Positions 1-9,014 of a stretch of 64,000 bases of DNA are shown in pieces; the stretch's first letter is position 1; every line of letters begins with the position of its first letter. The translations under genes were made by a program, and so were the position numbers. The stretch is from Vibrio penaeicida (GTDB lineage Bacteria; Pseudomonadota; Gammaproteobacteria; Enterobacterales; Vibrionaceae): NCBI RefSeq assembly GCF_002933855.1, contig NZ_BFAQ01000044.1, positions 62,001 to 126,000 of the forward strand, written 5' to 3'. The notes below the pieces were generated by a model that ran no database searches, had not been told where the DNA came from, and saw only the letters and a list, made by a program, of their open reading frames with translations.

Positions 1-70
1 TGCTCATTCAGGACTGGAATGCGGGAATTCTTTAGTATTCTCCCCATCGAGTCAAACAAAATTCATCGGG

Positions 71-928
71 TCATACAAACTTTTTAAATAATTTAGCTTT
101 ATCCAACAAAACTTCCAAATCTTTCATTCGGTTACTGGTTTCAGACCACGTTGCAGACTGTATAGCCTCGACAATGGCTTCCACCAAAAACGTAATAGCA
201 ACGGTCGAATCCCAAGCAGATGGCGCTTCAATTCGAGCATGGAATACATGCTGCGCCAATTTAACCACAGGTGAACCCCATTGATCGGTAAACAGAATCA
301 ATTCTACGTCTCGACTTCGCGCGATTTCTGCCAACGTTAAAATGTCGTTCTCATAACGCCTAATATCAAACACCACCAAGGTATCGCCCGGTTTCATGTT
401 GATCACATAATGCGACCAACTGTTTGCGTTAGGTTCAATCATGGTGACATTGGCCCGAATGACCTGCATGTGCGTGAACATGTATTCGGCAATGGAGTGG
501 CTAATACGCCCTCCAACAATGTACAACGGACAATCCGGCTTACTTAGCAGTTCCACCACTTTGCTAAAAGTGGCTTCATCCACCTGTGCAACTGTCTGCC
601 TGATGTTGTTCATCACGGTGTCTGCGAACCTATCCAGAAGGTGCGATTTTTCGTCCATGCTTGGAATAGAGGCGTGCTTTTCAATTGGGCTTTTCAGCGT
701 ATCCCCAATTTCCTCATGAATGCTACGCTGCATGTCAGGAAACCCAGTAAAGTCGAGCTTTTTCGCTAGTCGTACCACTGTCGGCGTCGAGACTTTTGCA
801 GCTTCCGACAGTGAAACAACCGTTCCGAGGCTCGAAGCAGGGTAGTTTTCTAGCATCACATTAGCAAGTTGCCTTTCTGCTCGCGTTAACTTAGCGAATC
901 TTGCTTTTATCCTTTCTGCAACGGTCAA
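71..928 (-). CDS. RpiR-family transcriptional regulator (HTH + SIS domain)
   Basis: Probable sugar/metabolite-sensing repressor or activator. Residues 1-77 form the RpiR-type helix-turn-helix (TPTVVRLAKKLDFTGF is the recognition region); residues about 105-250 form a SIS phospho-sugar-binding fold (YIVGGRISHSIAEY). Length 285 aa is normal for the family. The start codon is TTG; it is supported by GGAG six bases upstream, and the only nearby ATG (938-940) hits a stop at once. It is divergent from the TRAP/gamma-glutamyl cluster at 1221-8973, so it most likely controls that cluster and itself from the shared 929-1220 interval, which carries repeated TTCTGT half-sites. The ligand cannot be read from sequence. 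Sure of the family, inferring the target. Confidence 0.9.
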   Translation of the reverse strand: MTVAERIKARFAKLTRAERQLANVMLENYPASSLGTVVSLSEAAKVSTPTVVRLAKKLDFTGFPDMQRSIHEEIGDTLKSPIEKHASIPSMDEKSHLLDRFADTVMNNIRQTVAQVDEATFSKVVELLSKPDCPLYIVGGRISHSIAEYMFTHMQVIRANVTMIEPNANSWSHYVINMKPGDTLVVFDIRRYENDILTLAEIARSRDVELILFTDQWGSPVVKLAQHVFHARIEAPSAWDSTVAITFLVEAIVEAIQSATWSETSNRMKDLEVLLDKAKLFKKFV

Positions 929-1028
929 ATCTTACTCCATGAAGTAGAGGCTCTACCAACGGTATCAGCCCACCTAATTGATAACATTGTAACAAACATA
1001 ACATGAGATCAAAAACTGAAAAGATAAT

Positions 1029-1072
1029 TTCTGTAATTATATTGACAGAATATTATTTTCTGTAAATATAGA
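1029..1072. promoter_or_regulatory. Candidate RpiR operator and promoter region
   Basis: TTCTGT (1029-1034) and ACAGAA (1045-1050) form a perfect inverted pair with a 10-base spacer, and a third TTCTGT follows at 1058-1063. A perfect -35 TTGACA (1042-1047) overlaps the dyad; AT-rich -10-like sequence lies around 1063-1072. The site sits between the divergent RpiR gene and the TRAP operon, which is where an autoregulated operator is expected. The assignment to RpiR is inference. Confidence 0.45.
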
Positions 1073-1220
1073 TACAAATAGATCAATATTTAAACAAATT
1101 TAACAATTTAATTATCTCTTGAAGATTGAAACGGAATTCATATCTTCTGGTGATACCCGTTAATTTTCAAAAAGTTAATGGATATTAGCAGTAAGACCAT
1201 ATGGAACAATGGAGTCATTA

Positions 1221-1775
1221 ATGGATCAGGATCCAGTCGCATCTTTACCTACACCCATTCGGTCATTTGTCCGCATAGTGGAAACAATAAATCGAAGAAT
1301 TGGTCGGTTCGCTATGTACCTCGTCTTTGTGATGATTGGTATTTTGCTTTACTCATCTATTTCAAAGACCTTCTTCTTTCCTTCCCTTTGGACATTGGAA
1401 ATGGCTCAGTTTGTTATGGTGGCTTTCTATATGCTTGGCGGTCCATACTCCATGCAACTCAATAGCCACGTAAGAATGGATTTGATCTACGGTAGCTGGA
1501 GTCCGAAAAAGAAAGCCATTATTGATAGCATCACTATCATCATGCTGCTGGTCTACCTTTCTATACTGTTGTACGGCGGAATATCGAGCACGAGTTACGC
1601 ACTTGAATACGGTGAACGAAGCTATTCCGCTTGGCGACCCTATATGTCTCCAATAAAGATCATCATGTGTCTCAGTATCGTGTTAATGCTTTTACAAGCC
1701 ATTGCGGTCTGGTTCAGAGACATCGCCACCATTATGTATGGTGACAACTCTGAAAGTGCGGAGGCACAATCATGA
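1221..1775 (+). CDS. TRAP transporter small permease (DctQ-type)
   Basis: Small membrane subunit of a tripartite ATP-independent periplasmic transporter, pairing with the large permease downstream for Na+-driven uptake of an organic solute. About four hydrophobic segments are visible (MYLVFVMIGILLYSSI; MAQFVMVAFYMLGG; ITIIMLLVYLSILLYG; IIMCLSIVLMLLQAIA), typical of DctQ, and the length (about 185 aa) fits. I place the start at the ATG at 1221 because GGAG lies six bases upstream; an in-frame ATG at 1209 would add four residues but has no ribosome site. It overlaps the large permease by 4 bases (ATGA), so the two are translationally coupled. Confidence 0.9.
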   Translation: MDQDPVASLPTPIRSFVRIVETINRRIGRFAMYLVFVMIGILLYSSISKTFFFPSLWTLEMAQFVMVAFYMLGGPYSMQLNSHVRMDLIYGSWSPKKKAIIDSITIIMLLVYLSILLYGGISSTSYALEYGERSYSAWRPYMSPIKIIMCLSIVLMLLQAIAVWFRDIATIMYGDNSESAEAQS

Positions 1776-3094
1776 GTTACGAAATGATCGCCCTGCTGAT
1801 GTTCTCCGCCATGATGTTAATGCTACTGACTGGTCAACGTGTTTTTGCCGTTATCGGATCCATTGCGGTTATCGCTGCCCTTCTCCTTTGGGGAGATGGA
1901 GGATCTGAAATAGCCTTTAGCTCTGCCATTAAACTGATGAAATGGTACCCATTGTTGACCCTTCCGCTTTTCATATACATGGGTTACATGCTGTCAGAGT
2001 CTGGAATTGCGGAAGATCTATATCGAATGTTCCATGTATGGATGGGGCCACTCAATGGCGGTTTAGCCATCGGCACGATTGGCTTAATGGTCGTGATATC
2101 TGCTATGAACGGGTTGAGCGTAGCGGGGATGGCAATTGGCGCAAGTATTGCTCTGCCAGAACTGCTAAGGCGTGGTTACGACAAGATCATGGTCACTGGC
2201 GTCATTCAAGCTGGGAGCTCTTTGGGCATTCTTGTCCCCCCAAGCGTCGTTCTGGTTCTCTATGGCATGATCGCTCGGCAACCAGTAGGGCAACTTTGGC
2301 TGGCAGGCGTTTTTCCTGGGCTCCTGATGGCCACGCTGTTCATCGTTTATATTGTCATTCGTTGCAAAATTCAGCCCAACCTCGGTCCGGCGCTACCCGA
2401 AGAAGAACGTAACGTCAGCTTTAAAGAGAAACTGCTTTTGCTGCGCGCAGGTATTACACCACTTTTGATTTTTGTCTCCATGACTGGGCTGTTTTTGATG
2501 GGCGTAACGAGCTTAGTCGAAAGCTCCGCCGTTGGGGCAACCGCAGCGACGATTGCCGCGATTGCGAAAAAACGGTTAAACCGTTCTGTAATGGAAGAAA
2601 CACTGCGCAAAACGCTCGCTATTAGCTGCATGTTTATGTGGATCATTCTTGCAGCACTTTGCTTTGGCGCAGTATTTGACGGGATCGGCGCAGTAAAAGC
2701 GATTGAAGGTTTCTTTATTGATCGACTAAACCTGACACCCTGGCAGGTGCTGATTCTGATGCAGCTTTCCTATCTACTAATGGGAACATTCCTTGACGAC
2801 ACTGCCATGTTGGTGATTGTTGCACCGCTTTATGTACCTCTAGTCGGCGCACTGGGATTCGATTTGCTCTGGTATGGTGTGCTCTACACCATCACGTGCC
2901 AAATTGCGTACATGACACCCCCCTTTGGCTACAACTTATTCTTAATGCGAGCCATGGCTCCACCTGAAGTTTCCTTGAAGGATATCTACCTTTCAATCAT
3001 TCCTTTTGTCCTGATTATGATTTTTGGATTGATTTTGGTGATGGCCTTCCCCCAACTGGCTTTGTGGCTACCTGAGTACCACTACAGCCGATGA
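1772..3094 (+). CDS. TRAP transporter large permease (DctM-type)
   Basis: The transport-catalysing membrane subunit of the TRAP system. The 440 aa protein is hydrophobic throughout, with about 12 membrane segments and family-typical stretches such as NGLSVAGMAIGASIALPE and GSSLGILVPPSVVLVLYG (the conserved SLGILIPPS motif of DctM). It starts inside the last codons of the small permease and is followed after 64 bases by the binding protein. The substrate is not deducible from this subunit; the enzymes downstream suggest a small amine, amino alcohol or related acid. Confidence 0.93.
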   Translation: MSYEMIALLMFSAMMLMLLTGQRVFAVIGSIAVIAALLLWGDGGSEIAFSSAIKLMKWYPLLTLPLFIYMGYMLSESGIAEDLYRMFHVWMGPLNGGLAIGTIGLMVVISAMNGLSVAGMAIGASIALPELLRRGYDKIMVTGVIQAGSSLGILVPPSVVLVLYGMIARQPVGQLWLAGVFPGLLMATLFIVYIVIRCKIQPNLGPALPEEERNVSFKEKLLLLRAGITPLLIFVSMTGLFLMGVTSLVESSAVGATAATIAAIAKKRLNRSVMEETLRKTLAISCMFMWIILAALCFGAVFDGIGAVKAIEGFFIDRLNLTPWQVLILMQLSYLLMGTFLDDTAMLVIVAPLYVPLVGALGFDLLWYGVLYTITCQIAYMTPPFGYNLFLMRAMAPPEVSLKDIYLSIIPFVLIMIFGLILVMAFPQLALWLPEYHYSR

Positions 3095-3158
3095 AACATA
3101 ACCTTAAGTGACACCCTTACACTTGGACAAGGACACCCATTCCATGGAGGAATAAAAC

Positions 3159-4211
3159 ATGTCTAGTAGAAGAGATTTCCTTAAAAAAGCAGGTGCGGTA
3201 TCTGCTGCGGGTGCGACGGCGATTGTCGGCGCTCCTGCCATCGCAAACAGCAAAAAAACCATTAAATGGCGTTTGCAAACCTACGCTGGACCAGCATTGG
3301 GCGAGCACGTCATCAAACCAGCCGTCGATGCTTTTAACAAAGCCGCAAATGGCGAAATGGTTATCGAGCTGTTTTATGCCGATCAGTTGGTGCCTACTGG
3401 TGAGCTTTTCCGCGCGATGCAAAGAGGAACCATCGACGCAGTACAAAGTGATGATGACTCTATCGCTGCGCCTGTGGATGTGTCCGTATTTGGGGGTTAC
3501 TTCCCATTTGCTACCCGTTACAGCTTGGATGTACCTGTACTCTTTGAGCAGTACGGGTTGAAAGAAATATGGCAAGAGGCGTATGGCGAGGTAAAAGGCG
3601 TGACATGGCTATCTGCTGGCGCATGGGATCCTTGTCATTTCGCGACTGTAGAACCCATTAATAGCCTCGCTGACTTAAAAGGTAAACGCGTATTTACTTT
3701 CCCTACCGCTGGACGATTCTTGTCTCGCTTCGGTGTCATTCCCGTCACTCTCCCTTGGGAAGACGTTGAAGTGGCGATTCAAACAGGCGAGCTTGATGGC
3801 ATTGCTTGGTCAGGAATTACAGAAGACTACACCGTAGGTTGGGCAGACGTGACCAAGTACTTCTTAACCAACAACATCTCTGGCGCGTGGTGCGGATCCT
3901 TCTTTGCCAATAGCGAACGCTGGGACGCCTTACCTGAACACCTCAAAACACTGTGGAGACTTTGCATGGACAGCTCCCACTACTACCGACAGCACTGGTA
4001 TTGGGGTGGAGAAGCTAAACTTCGTGTAGAAGGCGACAAACTTGCGCTCACCACCATTCCAGATGAAGAGTGGAAAACCGTCGAGCAGGAAGCGCTGAAA
4101 TTCTGGGATGAAATCGCGAAAACCAGCCCTAGAACTAAGCGTGTGGTGGAGATATTTAAGAAATACGCCGCAGATATGGAGAAAGCAGGAAAGCCATATC
4201 GCTACAGCTAA
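3159..4211 (+). CDS. TRAP transporter substrate-binding protein (DctP-type), Tat-exported
   Basis: Periplasmic solute receptor of the TRAP system. The N-terminus has a twin-arginine motif (SRRDFLKKAG, residues 3-12), a short hydrophobic stretch and an Ala-x-Ala-like cleavage region (APAIANS), so export of the folded protein by Tat is likely; many TRAP receptors use Sec, so this is mildly unusual. Family features include VFTFPTAGRFLSRFG and the segment with AIQTGELDGIAWSG. Length 350 aa is normal. GGAGG lies about 10 bases before the ATG. A 10-bp hairpin follows the gene at 4220-4245, possibly raising receptor expression relative to the downstream enzymes. Confidence 0.93.
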   Translation: MSSRRDFLKKAGAVSAAGATAIVGAPAIANSKKTIKWRLQTYAGPALGEHVIKPAVDAFNKAANGEMVIELFYADQLVPTGELFRAMQRGTIDAVQSDDDSIAAPVDVSVFGGYFPFATRYSLDVPVLFEQYGLKEIWQEAYGEVKGVTWLSAGAWDPCHFATVEPINSLADLKGKRVFTFPTAGRFLSRFGVIPVTLPWEDVEVAIQTGELDGIAWSGITEDYTVGWADVTKYFLTNNISGAWCGSFFANSERWDALPEHLKTLWRLCMDSSHYYRQHWYWGGEAKLRVEGDKLALTTIPDEEWKTVEQEALKFWDEIAKTSPRTKRVVEIFKKYAADMEKAGKPYRYS

Positions 4212-4219
4212 CAGGGTAT

Positions 4220-4245
4220 AGCACCGGCTTGATTTAGCCGGTGCT
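4220..4245 (+). terminator. Hairpin between binding protein and ligase genes, no U-tract
   Basis: AGCACCGGCT and AGCCGGTGCT form a perfect 10-bp stem with a TGATTT loop. No run of T follows and the next gene starts 15 bases later, so I read it as an mRNA-stabilising or partial-attenuation hairpin inside the operon, not a full terminator. Confidence 0.6.
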
Positions 4246-4259
4246 TAGAGGATTATAAA

Positions 4260-5627
4260 ATGGATGCAAGATCAGTTAAAACCATCGAAGACGCCAAAAA
4301 AATTGTTGAAGAACGTGGTCTTACCCACGTCAAAGTTGGGCTGTTCGATAACGATGGGATTATGCGTGGGAAGTACATGTCAAAAGGCAAGTTCTTTTCA
4401 TCTCTTGATAAAGGCTTTGCTTTTTGCGATGTCGTTCTGGGTTGGGATTCAAAAGACCAACTTTACGACAACACCACATTTACTGGATGGCACACAGGAT
4501 ACCCAGATGCACCCGTAAAAATTCTGCCAGAGACGTGCCGAGACGTATTGGATGAAGACGGCATGCTTCTATTTATCGCAGAGTTCGACGAGAAAGCTGC
4601 CAACGTATGCCCTAGAGGCACACTGAAACGCATCCTTAAAAAGTTCGATGATTTAGGTTTAAACGCCTTTGCCGCGTTTGAATATGAGTTTTTCGTTTTT
4701 AACGAAACGCCCAAATCTGTCCGAGAAAAAAACTACTACGATCTGGAACCTATAACACCAGATTGGTTCGGTTACTCCATGATCCGAAACTCCACCTATC
4801 TAGAGTTATACCAGCAATTGATCGACCTTGGTGAAACTATGGATTTTCCGATTGAAGGGATCCATTCAGAAACGGGGCCTGGAGTATTGGAAGCAGCGCT
4901 TGAAGTCGATAAGGCGATGGAATCCGCTGACAAAGCAGCGTTATTTAAGACTTACACAAAAGTTCTCGCCCAGAGAAATGACCTAATGGCGACCTTTATG
5001 GCGAAATGGAGCAACGACTACCCTGGTCAAAGTGGACATATCCACATTTCGCTGCAAAACAAAGACGGCAGTTCCGCTTTTTACGACCCAAAAGGCGAAC
5101 ACAATATGAGTACGCTACAACGTCACTTCGTCGCGGGTTTACAGCGCTTAATGCCTGACTTTTTATGCATGGTCGCCCCCACGATCAACAGCTATCGCAG
5201 AATGATTCCCGGCTTTTGGGCACCCACCCACTCCACATGGGCAGTAGAAAACCGAACCACGTCTTTACGCGTTATTCCCGGCTCGCCGAGCAGTCAAAGA
5301 GTGGAATACCGAATCGGAGCCGCCGACGGTAACCCGTACCTCGCGCTGGCTGCTGCTTTGGCTTCCGGCCTGTGTGGAATCATGAACAAATGGGAACCCG
5401 GTGAACCCATCGTTGGAAACGCTTACGAGCAGGATATTCCTGAAGACTTAAAGCTCCCTGCAACACTCTGGGATGCTGCTCAACGCTTGAAAGGTTCTCA
5501 GCACGCGCGGGATATGTTTGGCGATGAGTTTGTGGACCACTTTGCCGCTTCGCGTGAATGGGAAGAGCGAGAATTCAGAAAAGCGGTAACGGATTGGGAA
5601 ATGAAGCGCTACTTCGAAATTATTTAA
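4260..5627 (+). CDS. Glutamine-synthetase-family gamma-glutamyl ligase (PuuA-like)
   Basis: ATP-dependent ligase expected to join glutamate to an amine in the cytoplasm. The 455 aa sequence has the GS N-terminal beta-grasp region (VKVGLFDNDGIMRGKYM), the metal-site segment (ETGPGVLEAALE), the SGHIHISL histidine motif and the C-terminal VENRTTSLRV and GNPYLALAAAL blocks. The PG inside ETGPGVLE and the overall length point to the PuuA/GlnA3-GlnA4 branch, not housekeeping GlnA; the adenylylation tyrosine region of GlnA is absent. GAGG precedes the ATG. Neighbours (aldehyde dehydrogenase, alcohol dehydrogenase, amidotransferase) support a gamma-glutamyl amine or amino-alcohol catabolic route. The exact amine is unknown. 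Confidence 0.88.
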   Translation: MDARSVKTIEDAKKIVEERGLTHVKVGLFDNDGIMRGKYMSKGKFFSSLDKGFAFCDVVLGWDSKDQLYDNTTFTGWHTGYPDAPVKILPETCRDVLDEDGMLLFIAEFDEKAANVCPRGTLKRILKKFDDLGLNAFAAFEYEFFVFNETPKSVREKNYYDLEPITPDWFGYSMIRNSTYLELYQQLIDLGETMDFPIEGIHSETGPGVLEAALEVDKAMESADKAALFKTYTKVLAQRNDLMATFMAKWSNDYPGQSGHIHISLQNKDGSSAFYDPKGEHNMSTLQRHFVAGLQRLMPDFLCMVAPTINSYRRMIPGFWAPTHSTWAVENRTTSLRVIPGSPSSQRVEYRIGAADGNPYLALAAALASGLCGIMNKWEPGEPIVGNAYEQDIPEDLKLPATLWDAAQRLKGSQHARDMFGDEFVDHFAASREWEEREFRKAVTDWEMKRYFEII

Positions 5628-5681
5628 GCATTATCCCGTCGATATTGAAAAGAGCGAACACAAAAGAAGGTATAGGAAAGC

Positions 5682-7073
5682 ATGGAACAGAAAACCCTAT
5701 CGCCGATCAATGGCAATGTCTGCGTCACACGCACATTAGCATGCGAAGAAGACATCGCACTCGCCATTGATAAAGCCAATAAAGCTCAAAAGGAATGGCA
5801 GGCAACACCTCTAAAGACAAGAAAAGCGATTTGCAAGCAAGCCATCGAAAATTTTGTTGCAAACAAAGCGGTCCTTGCGGAAGAAATTACCATGATGATG
5901 GGCAGACCCATTTCGTACACGCAAGGCGAGATCATGGGCGTTGAAGAACGTGCGCTCTCTATGATCGAGCAATCCGATAAAGCCCTTGAAACCGTCACGC
6001 TTCCAGAGAAAAAAGGATTCACTCGCTACATCAAGCGCGTCCCTGTTGGAAACGTTTTGATCATCGCACCATGGAATTATCCCTATTTGACAGCCATCAA
6101 CGCTGTGATTCCAGCCCTGCTTGCTGGGAATACCGTAATCTTGAAACATTCTGCTCAAACCCCGTTGTGCTCAGAACGGTTAGTGGAAGCATTTAAAGGC
6201 ACGGGTTTACCTCTTGGCACCTTTCAATATTTACATACAGACCATGCTTCCACTGAAAAACTCATTCAAAACCCCAGTATTCATTACGTCGCGTTCACGG
6301 GTTCTGTAGCTGGTGGCGAAATGGTGGAGCGCAATGCTGCAGGTCGGTTCATTGGTGTCGGGTTAGAACTAGGCGGTAAAGACCCAGCGTATGTAAGATC
6401 TGATGCCAACCTAGACCACGCGGCTGAAACCTTGGTCGACGGTGCATTTTTTAATTCAGGACAGTCTTGTTGCGGAATAGAGCGAATCTATGTTCATGAA
6501 TCGGTTCACGATGCCTTCGTTGAAAAAGCCGCCACTCTGACCAAGTCGTATCAGCTCGGTGATCCTAATCATTCAGATACAACACTTGGTCCAATGGTGC
6601 GTACTGCGGCTGCCGATTTTGTGCGAGAACAAATTAGTGATGCTTTAGCTAAAGGGGCGGCCACACATATTGATGAATCTCTGTTCCCTATGAGTCAAGA
6701 AGGGACGCCCTACCTCGCCCCTCAGATTTTAACCAATGTCGACCATTCTATGAGTGTTATGACGGAAGAATCCTTCGGACCCGTTGTCGGTATTCAATCG
6801 GTAAACAGCGATGAAGAAGCCATCCAATTGATGAATGACAGTGACTTTGGGCTCACCGCTTCCATATTTTCAACTGATGAAGAAACCGCGATCCGGCTCG
6901 GTGAAGACGTTCAAACTGGCACTTTTTTTGTCAATCGCTGTGACTATCTTGATCCACAGTTGGCATGGACGGGTGTTAAAAATTCCGGTCGGGGGTGCAC
7001 ATTATCTCCAATAGGTTTTGAAATGCTCACGAGACCGAAATCTTTCCACATTAAATCCTTGGGAGAGAAATAA
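5682..7073 (+). CDS. NAD(P)-dependent aldehyde dehydrogenase
   Basis: Oxidises an aldehyde to the acid, probably a gamma-glutamylated amino aldehyde. Family landmarks: cofactor segment VLIIAPWNYPYLTAINAVIP (about 126-145), TGSVAGGEMV, general base Glu229 in GLELGGKDP, catalytic Cys263 in NSGQSCCGIERI, and the EESFGPVVGI block near the C-terminus. The 463 aa length is typical. A short ribosome site (AGGAAAGC) precedes the ATG. Its stop overlaps the start of the next gene by one base (TAATG), so expression is coupled to the alcohol dehydrogenase. In the proposed route it acts after that enzyme and before the amidotransferase. Confidence 0.92.
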   Translation: MEQKTLSPINGNVCVTRTLACEEDIALAIDKANKAQKEWQATPLKTRKAICKQAIENFVANKAVLAEEITMMMGRPISYTQGEIMGVEERALSMIEQSDKALETVTLPEKKGFTRYIKRVPVGNVLIIAPWNYPYLTAINAVIPALLAGNTVILKHSAQTPLCSERLVEAFKGTGLPLGTFQYLHTDHASTEKLIQNPSIHYVAFTGSVAGGEMVERNAAGRFIGVGLELGGKDPAYVRSDANLDHAAETLVDGAFFNSGQSCCGIERIYVHESVHDAFVEKAATLTKSYQLGDPNHSDTTLGPMVRTAAADFVREQISDALAKGAATHIDESLFPMSQEGTPYLAPQILTNVDHSMSVMTEESFGPVVGIQSVNSDEEAIQLMNDSDFGLTASIFSTDEETAIRLGEDVQTGTFFVNRCDYLDPQLAWTGVKNSGRGCTLSPIGFEMLTRPKSFHIKSLGEK

Positions 7074-8248
7074 TGACACATGCAAACTGGAATTACCCAA
7101 CAGCAATTAGTGTTGGAGAAGGCTGTTTGGAATCGCTGACCGAACACTGTAAGCGCCTTAACATGTCGTCTCCCCTGTTGGTCACCGACCCATTCTTAGC
7201 AGATTTAGACATCGTGAGTAATGCGCTATCAAACTGCCAATCACACGGTGTTTCAGTGGGTTTATTTGCCGACATTCAAAGCAACCCAACCGATACCAAT
7301 GTCAATCGTGGAATTGAGGCTTTCAATAACGGAGAACACGATGGCATTGTTGCGTTTGGAGGCGGTTCTAGCCTAGACGCAGCCAAAGCTATCGCACTTT
7401 GCGCCAAACAAAGTCTCCCATTGTGGAGCTTTGAAGATGTCGGTGACAATTGGATGCAAGCCGATGAAAGCAAAATAGTCCCAGTAATTGCGATTCCTAC
7501 CACGGCGGGTACAGGGTCAGAAGTGGGCAGAGCATCTGTTATTACCGACTCTCAAACCCACGTAAAAAAAATCATCTTTCACCCGAAAATGATGCCTGTT
7601 CAGGTGTTGCTCGATCCTAACGTCACGGTAGGGTTACCAAACCACATTACTGCCGCAACAGGTATGGATGCGCTCTCGCACAGCTTAGAAGCTTATTGCG
7701 CGCCCGGTTATCACCCAATGGCTGATGGCATTGCGGTTGAGTCGATAAAACTCGTGAAGCACTACTTATATCGAGCGTATCTAGACGGAGCAGATATCGA
7801 AGCAAGAACTCAACTTCTCGTCGCCTCAAGCATGGGAGCGACGGCGTTTCAAAAAGGGTTAGGAGCAATGCATGCCTTAGCGCATACCCTAGGCGGGCTA
7901 TACGATAAACATCATGGGTTATTAAACGCCATTCTGATGCCCTACGTTTTGGAAGCCAATCGCGACAAGATCGAAGATAAAATGTTGGTGCTCGCAAGAT
8001 CGCTTTCTCTTCAATCCCCCAGCTTCGACGCGGTACTTGAGTGGGTTTTGGGAATGCGTGAAACGCTAAACATCCCACATACTTTGGCGGAAATAGGGCT
8101 AGACGGAAACGACGCGAAGCGAATTGGTGAACTCGCCGTCCTTGATGCCGCAGCAGGTGGAAATCCGATTTTATTCAGCGCTGAAGAGTATTCGAATCTG
8201 TTTATGCACGCTCTAACAGGTCAACCCATGAATCAACCAACCTCGTAG
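7073..8248 (+). CDS. Iron-containing (group III) alcohol dehydrogenase
   Basis: NAD-dependent alcohol dehydrogenase of the Fe-ADH family. The Rossmann part shows GGGSSLDAAKAIAL (about 96-109) and TTAGTGSEVGRASVI. The metal ligands appear complete: Asp199 and His203 in GMDALSHSLEAY, His267 in GAMHALAHTLGG and His281 in YDKHHGLLN. Length is 391 aa. It is coupled by a 1-base overlap to the aldehyde dehydrogenase upstream. The adjacent gamma-glutamyl ligase and amidotransferase suggest it oxidises the hydroxyl of a gamma-glutamylated amino alcohol; that is inference from context, and this family also accepts simple alcohols and lactaldehyde. Confidence 0.92.
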   Translation: MTHANWNYPTAISVGEGCLESLTEHCKRLNMSSPLLVTDPFLADLDIVSNALSNCQSHGVSVGLFADIQSNPTDTNVNRGIEAFNNGEHDGIVAFGGGSSLDAAKAIALCAKQSLPLWSFEDVGDNWMQADESKIVPVIAIPTTAGTGSEVGRASVITDSQTHVKKIIFHPKMMPVQVLLDPNVTVGLPNHITAATGMDALSHSLEAYCAPGYHPMADGIAVESIKLVKHYLYRAYLDGADIEARTQLLVASSMGATAFQKGLGAMHALAHTLGGLYDKHHGLLNAILMPYVLEANRDKIEDKMLVLARSLSLQSPSFDAVLEWVLGMRETLNIPHTLAEIGLDGNDAKRIGELAVLDAAAGGNPILFSAEEYSNLFMHALTGQPMNQPTS

Positions 8249-8259
8249 CGGTGAAGACT

Positions 8260-8973
8260 ATGAAAATCGGTATACTGATCTGTGACGACGTCAATCCTAA
8301 GCTAGAGCCAGATCATGGCAGCTATAAAGATATGTTTACGCGGCTCCTTCATGCTGTAGATGAAGCACTTGAGCTTCGGTTCTATTGGGTTAATCATTCC
8401 GAATTTCCTGACGATATTTCAGAATGTGATGCCTATATTACTTCCGGTAGTAAGTCTGGTGTCATGGATAGCGACCAATGGATCCAAGAGCTAGAGAATC
8501 TGGTTCGTCAGATCCACCAGAATCATATTCCTTTCATTGGTATTTGTTTTGGTCATCAGTTATTGGCTAAAGCGCTGGGAGGACAAGTTGACAGGGCAGA
8601 TGTTGGCTGGGGAGTGGGTACAGCGATTGCTAAAATCGTCACCCCTTCCCCTTGGATGCACCCATTCCAAAACAAAGTGAATCTGTTGGTCAGCCACCAA
8701 GATCAGGTCATATCTATGCCGGACGATGGTCAGGTTGTCGCGGGGAACGATTTCTGCCCCGTATCCATTATGGTGGTGGGGAAAAGCTCACTTGGGATTC
8801 AGGCGCACCCAGAATTTTGTGCACCCTATTCAAAAGCCTTAATAGAAGTACGAAAAGACGCGATTCCAAAGTCTGTTCAAGACAAAGGTTTAGCATCCTT
8901 AAAACTGCCGACAGACGGCTTGCTGGTTACTCAGTGGATGCTGAATTTCATTAAGCATGCCCGCCCTAAGTGA
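8260..8973 (+). CDS. Class I glutamine amidotransferase, PuuD-like gamma-glutamyl hydrolase candidate
   Basis: Triad-type class I glutamine amidotransferase standing alone (about 237 aa), as in GMP-synthase-like hydrolases. The nucleophile elbow is GICFGHQLLAKALGG (Cys near residue 96) and the catalytic His is in GIQAHPEF; no synthase domain is fused. I start it at the ATG at 8260, which has GGTGA five bases upstream; a GTG at 8251 would add three residues. It is the last gene of the cluster, as expected for the step that would release glutamate from a gamma-glutamyl product. It runs into the convergent regulator gene at 9015 with a 41-base gap and no terminator that I can see. Confidence 0.85.
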   Translation: MKIGILICDDVNPKLEPDHGSYKDMFTRLLHAVDEALELRFYWVNHSEFPDDISECDAYITSGSKSGVMDSDQWIQELENLVRQIHQNHIPFIGICFGHQLLAKALGGQVDRADVGWGVGTAIAKIVTPSPWMHPFQNKVNLLVSHQDQVISMPDDGQVVAGNDFCPVSIMVVGKSSLGIQAHPEFCAPYSKALIEVRKDAIPKSVQDKGLASLKLPTDGLLVTQWMLNFIKHARPK

Positions 8974-9014
8974 GGATGTTTTGGCGAAGAATACTGGAGA
9001 TGCACGCTATCAGG

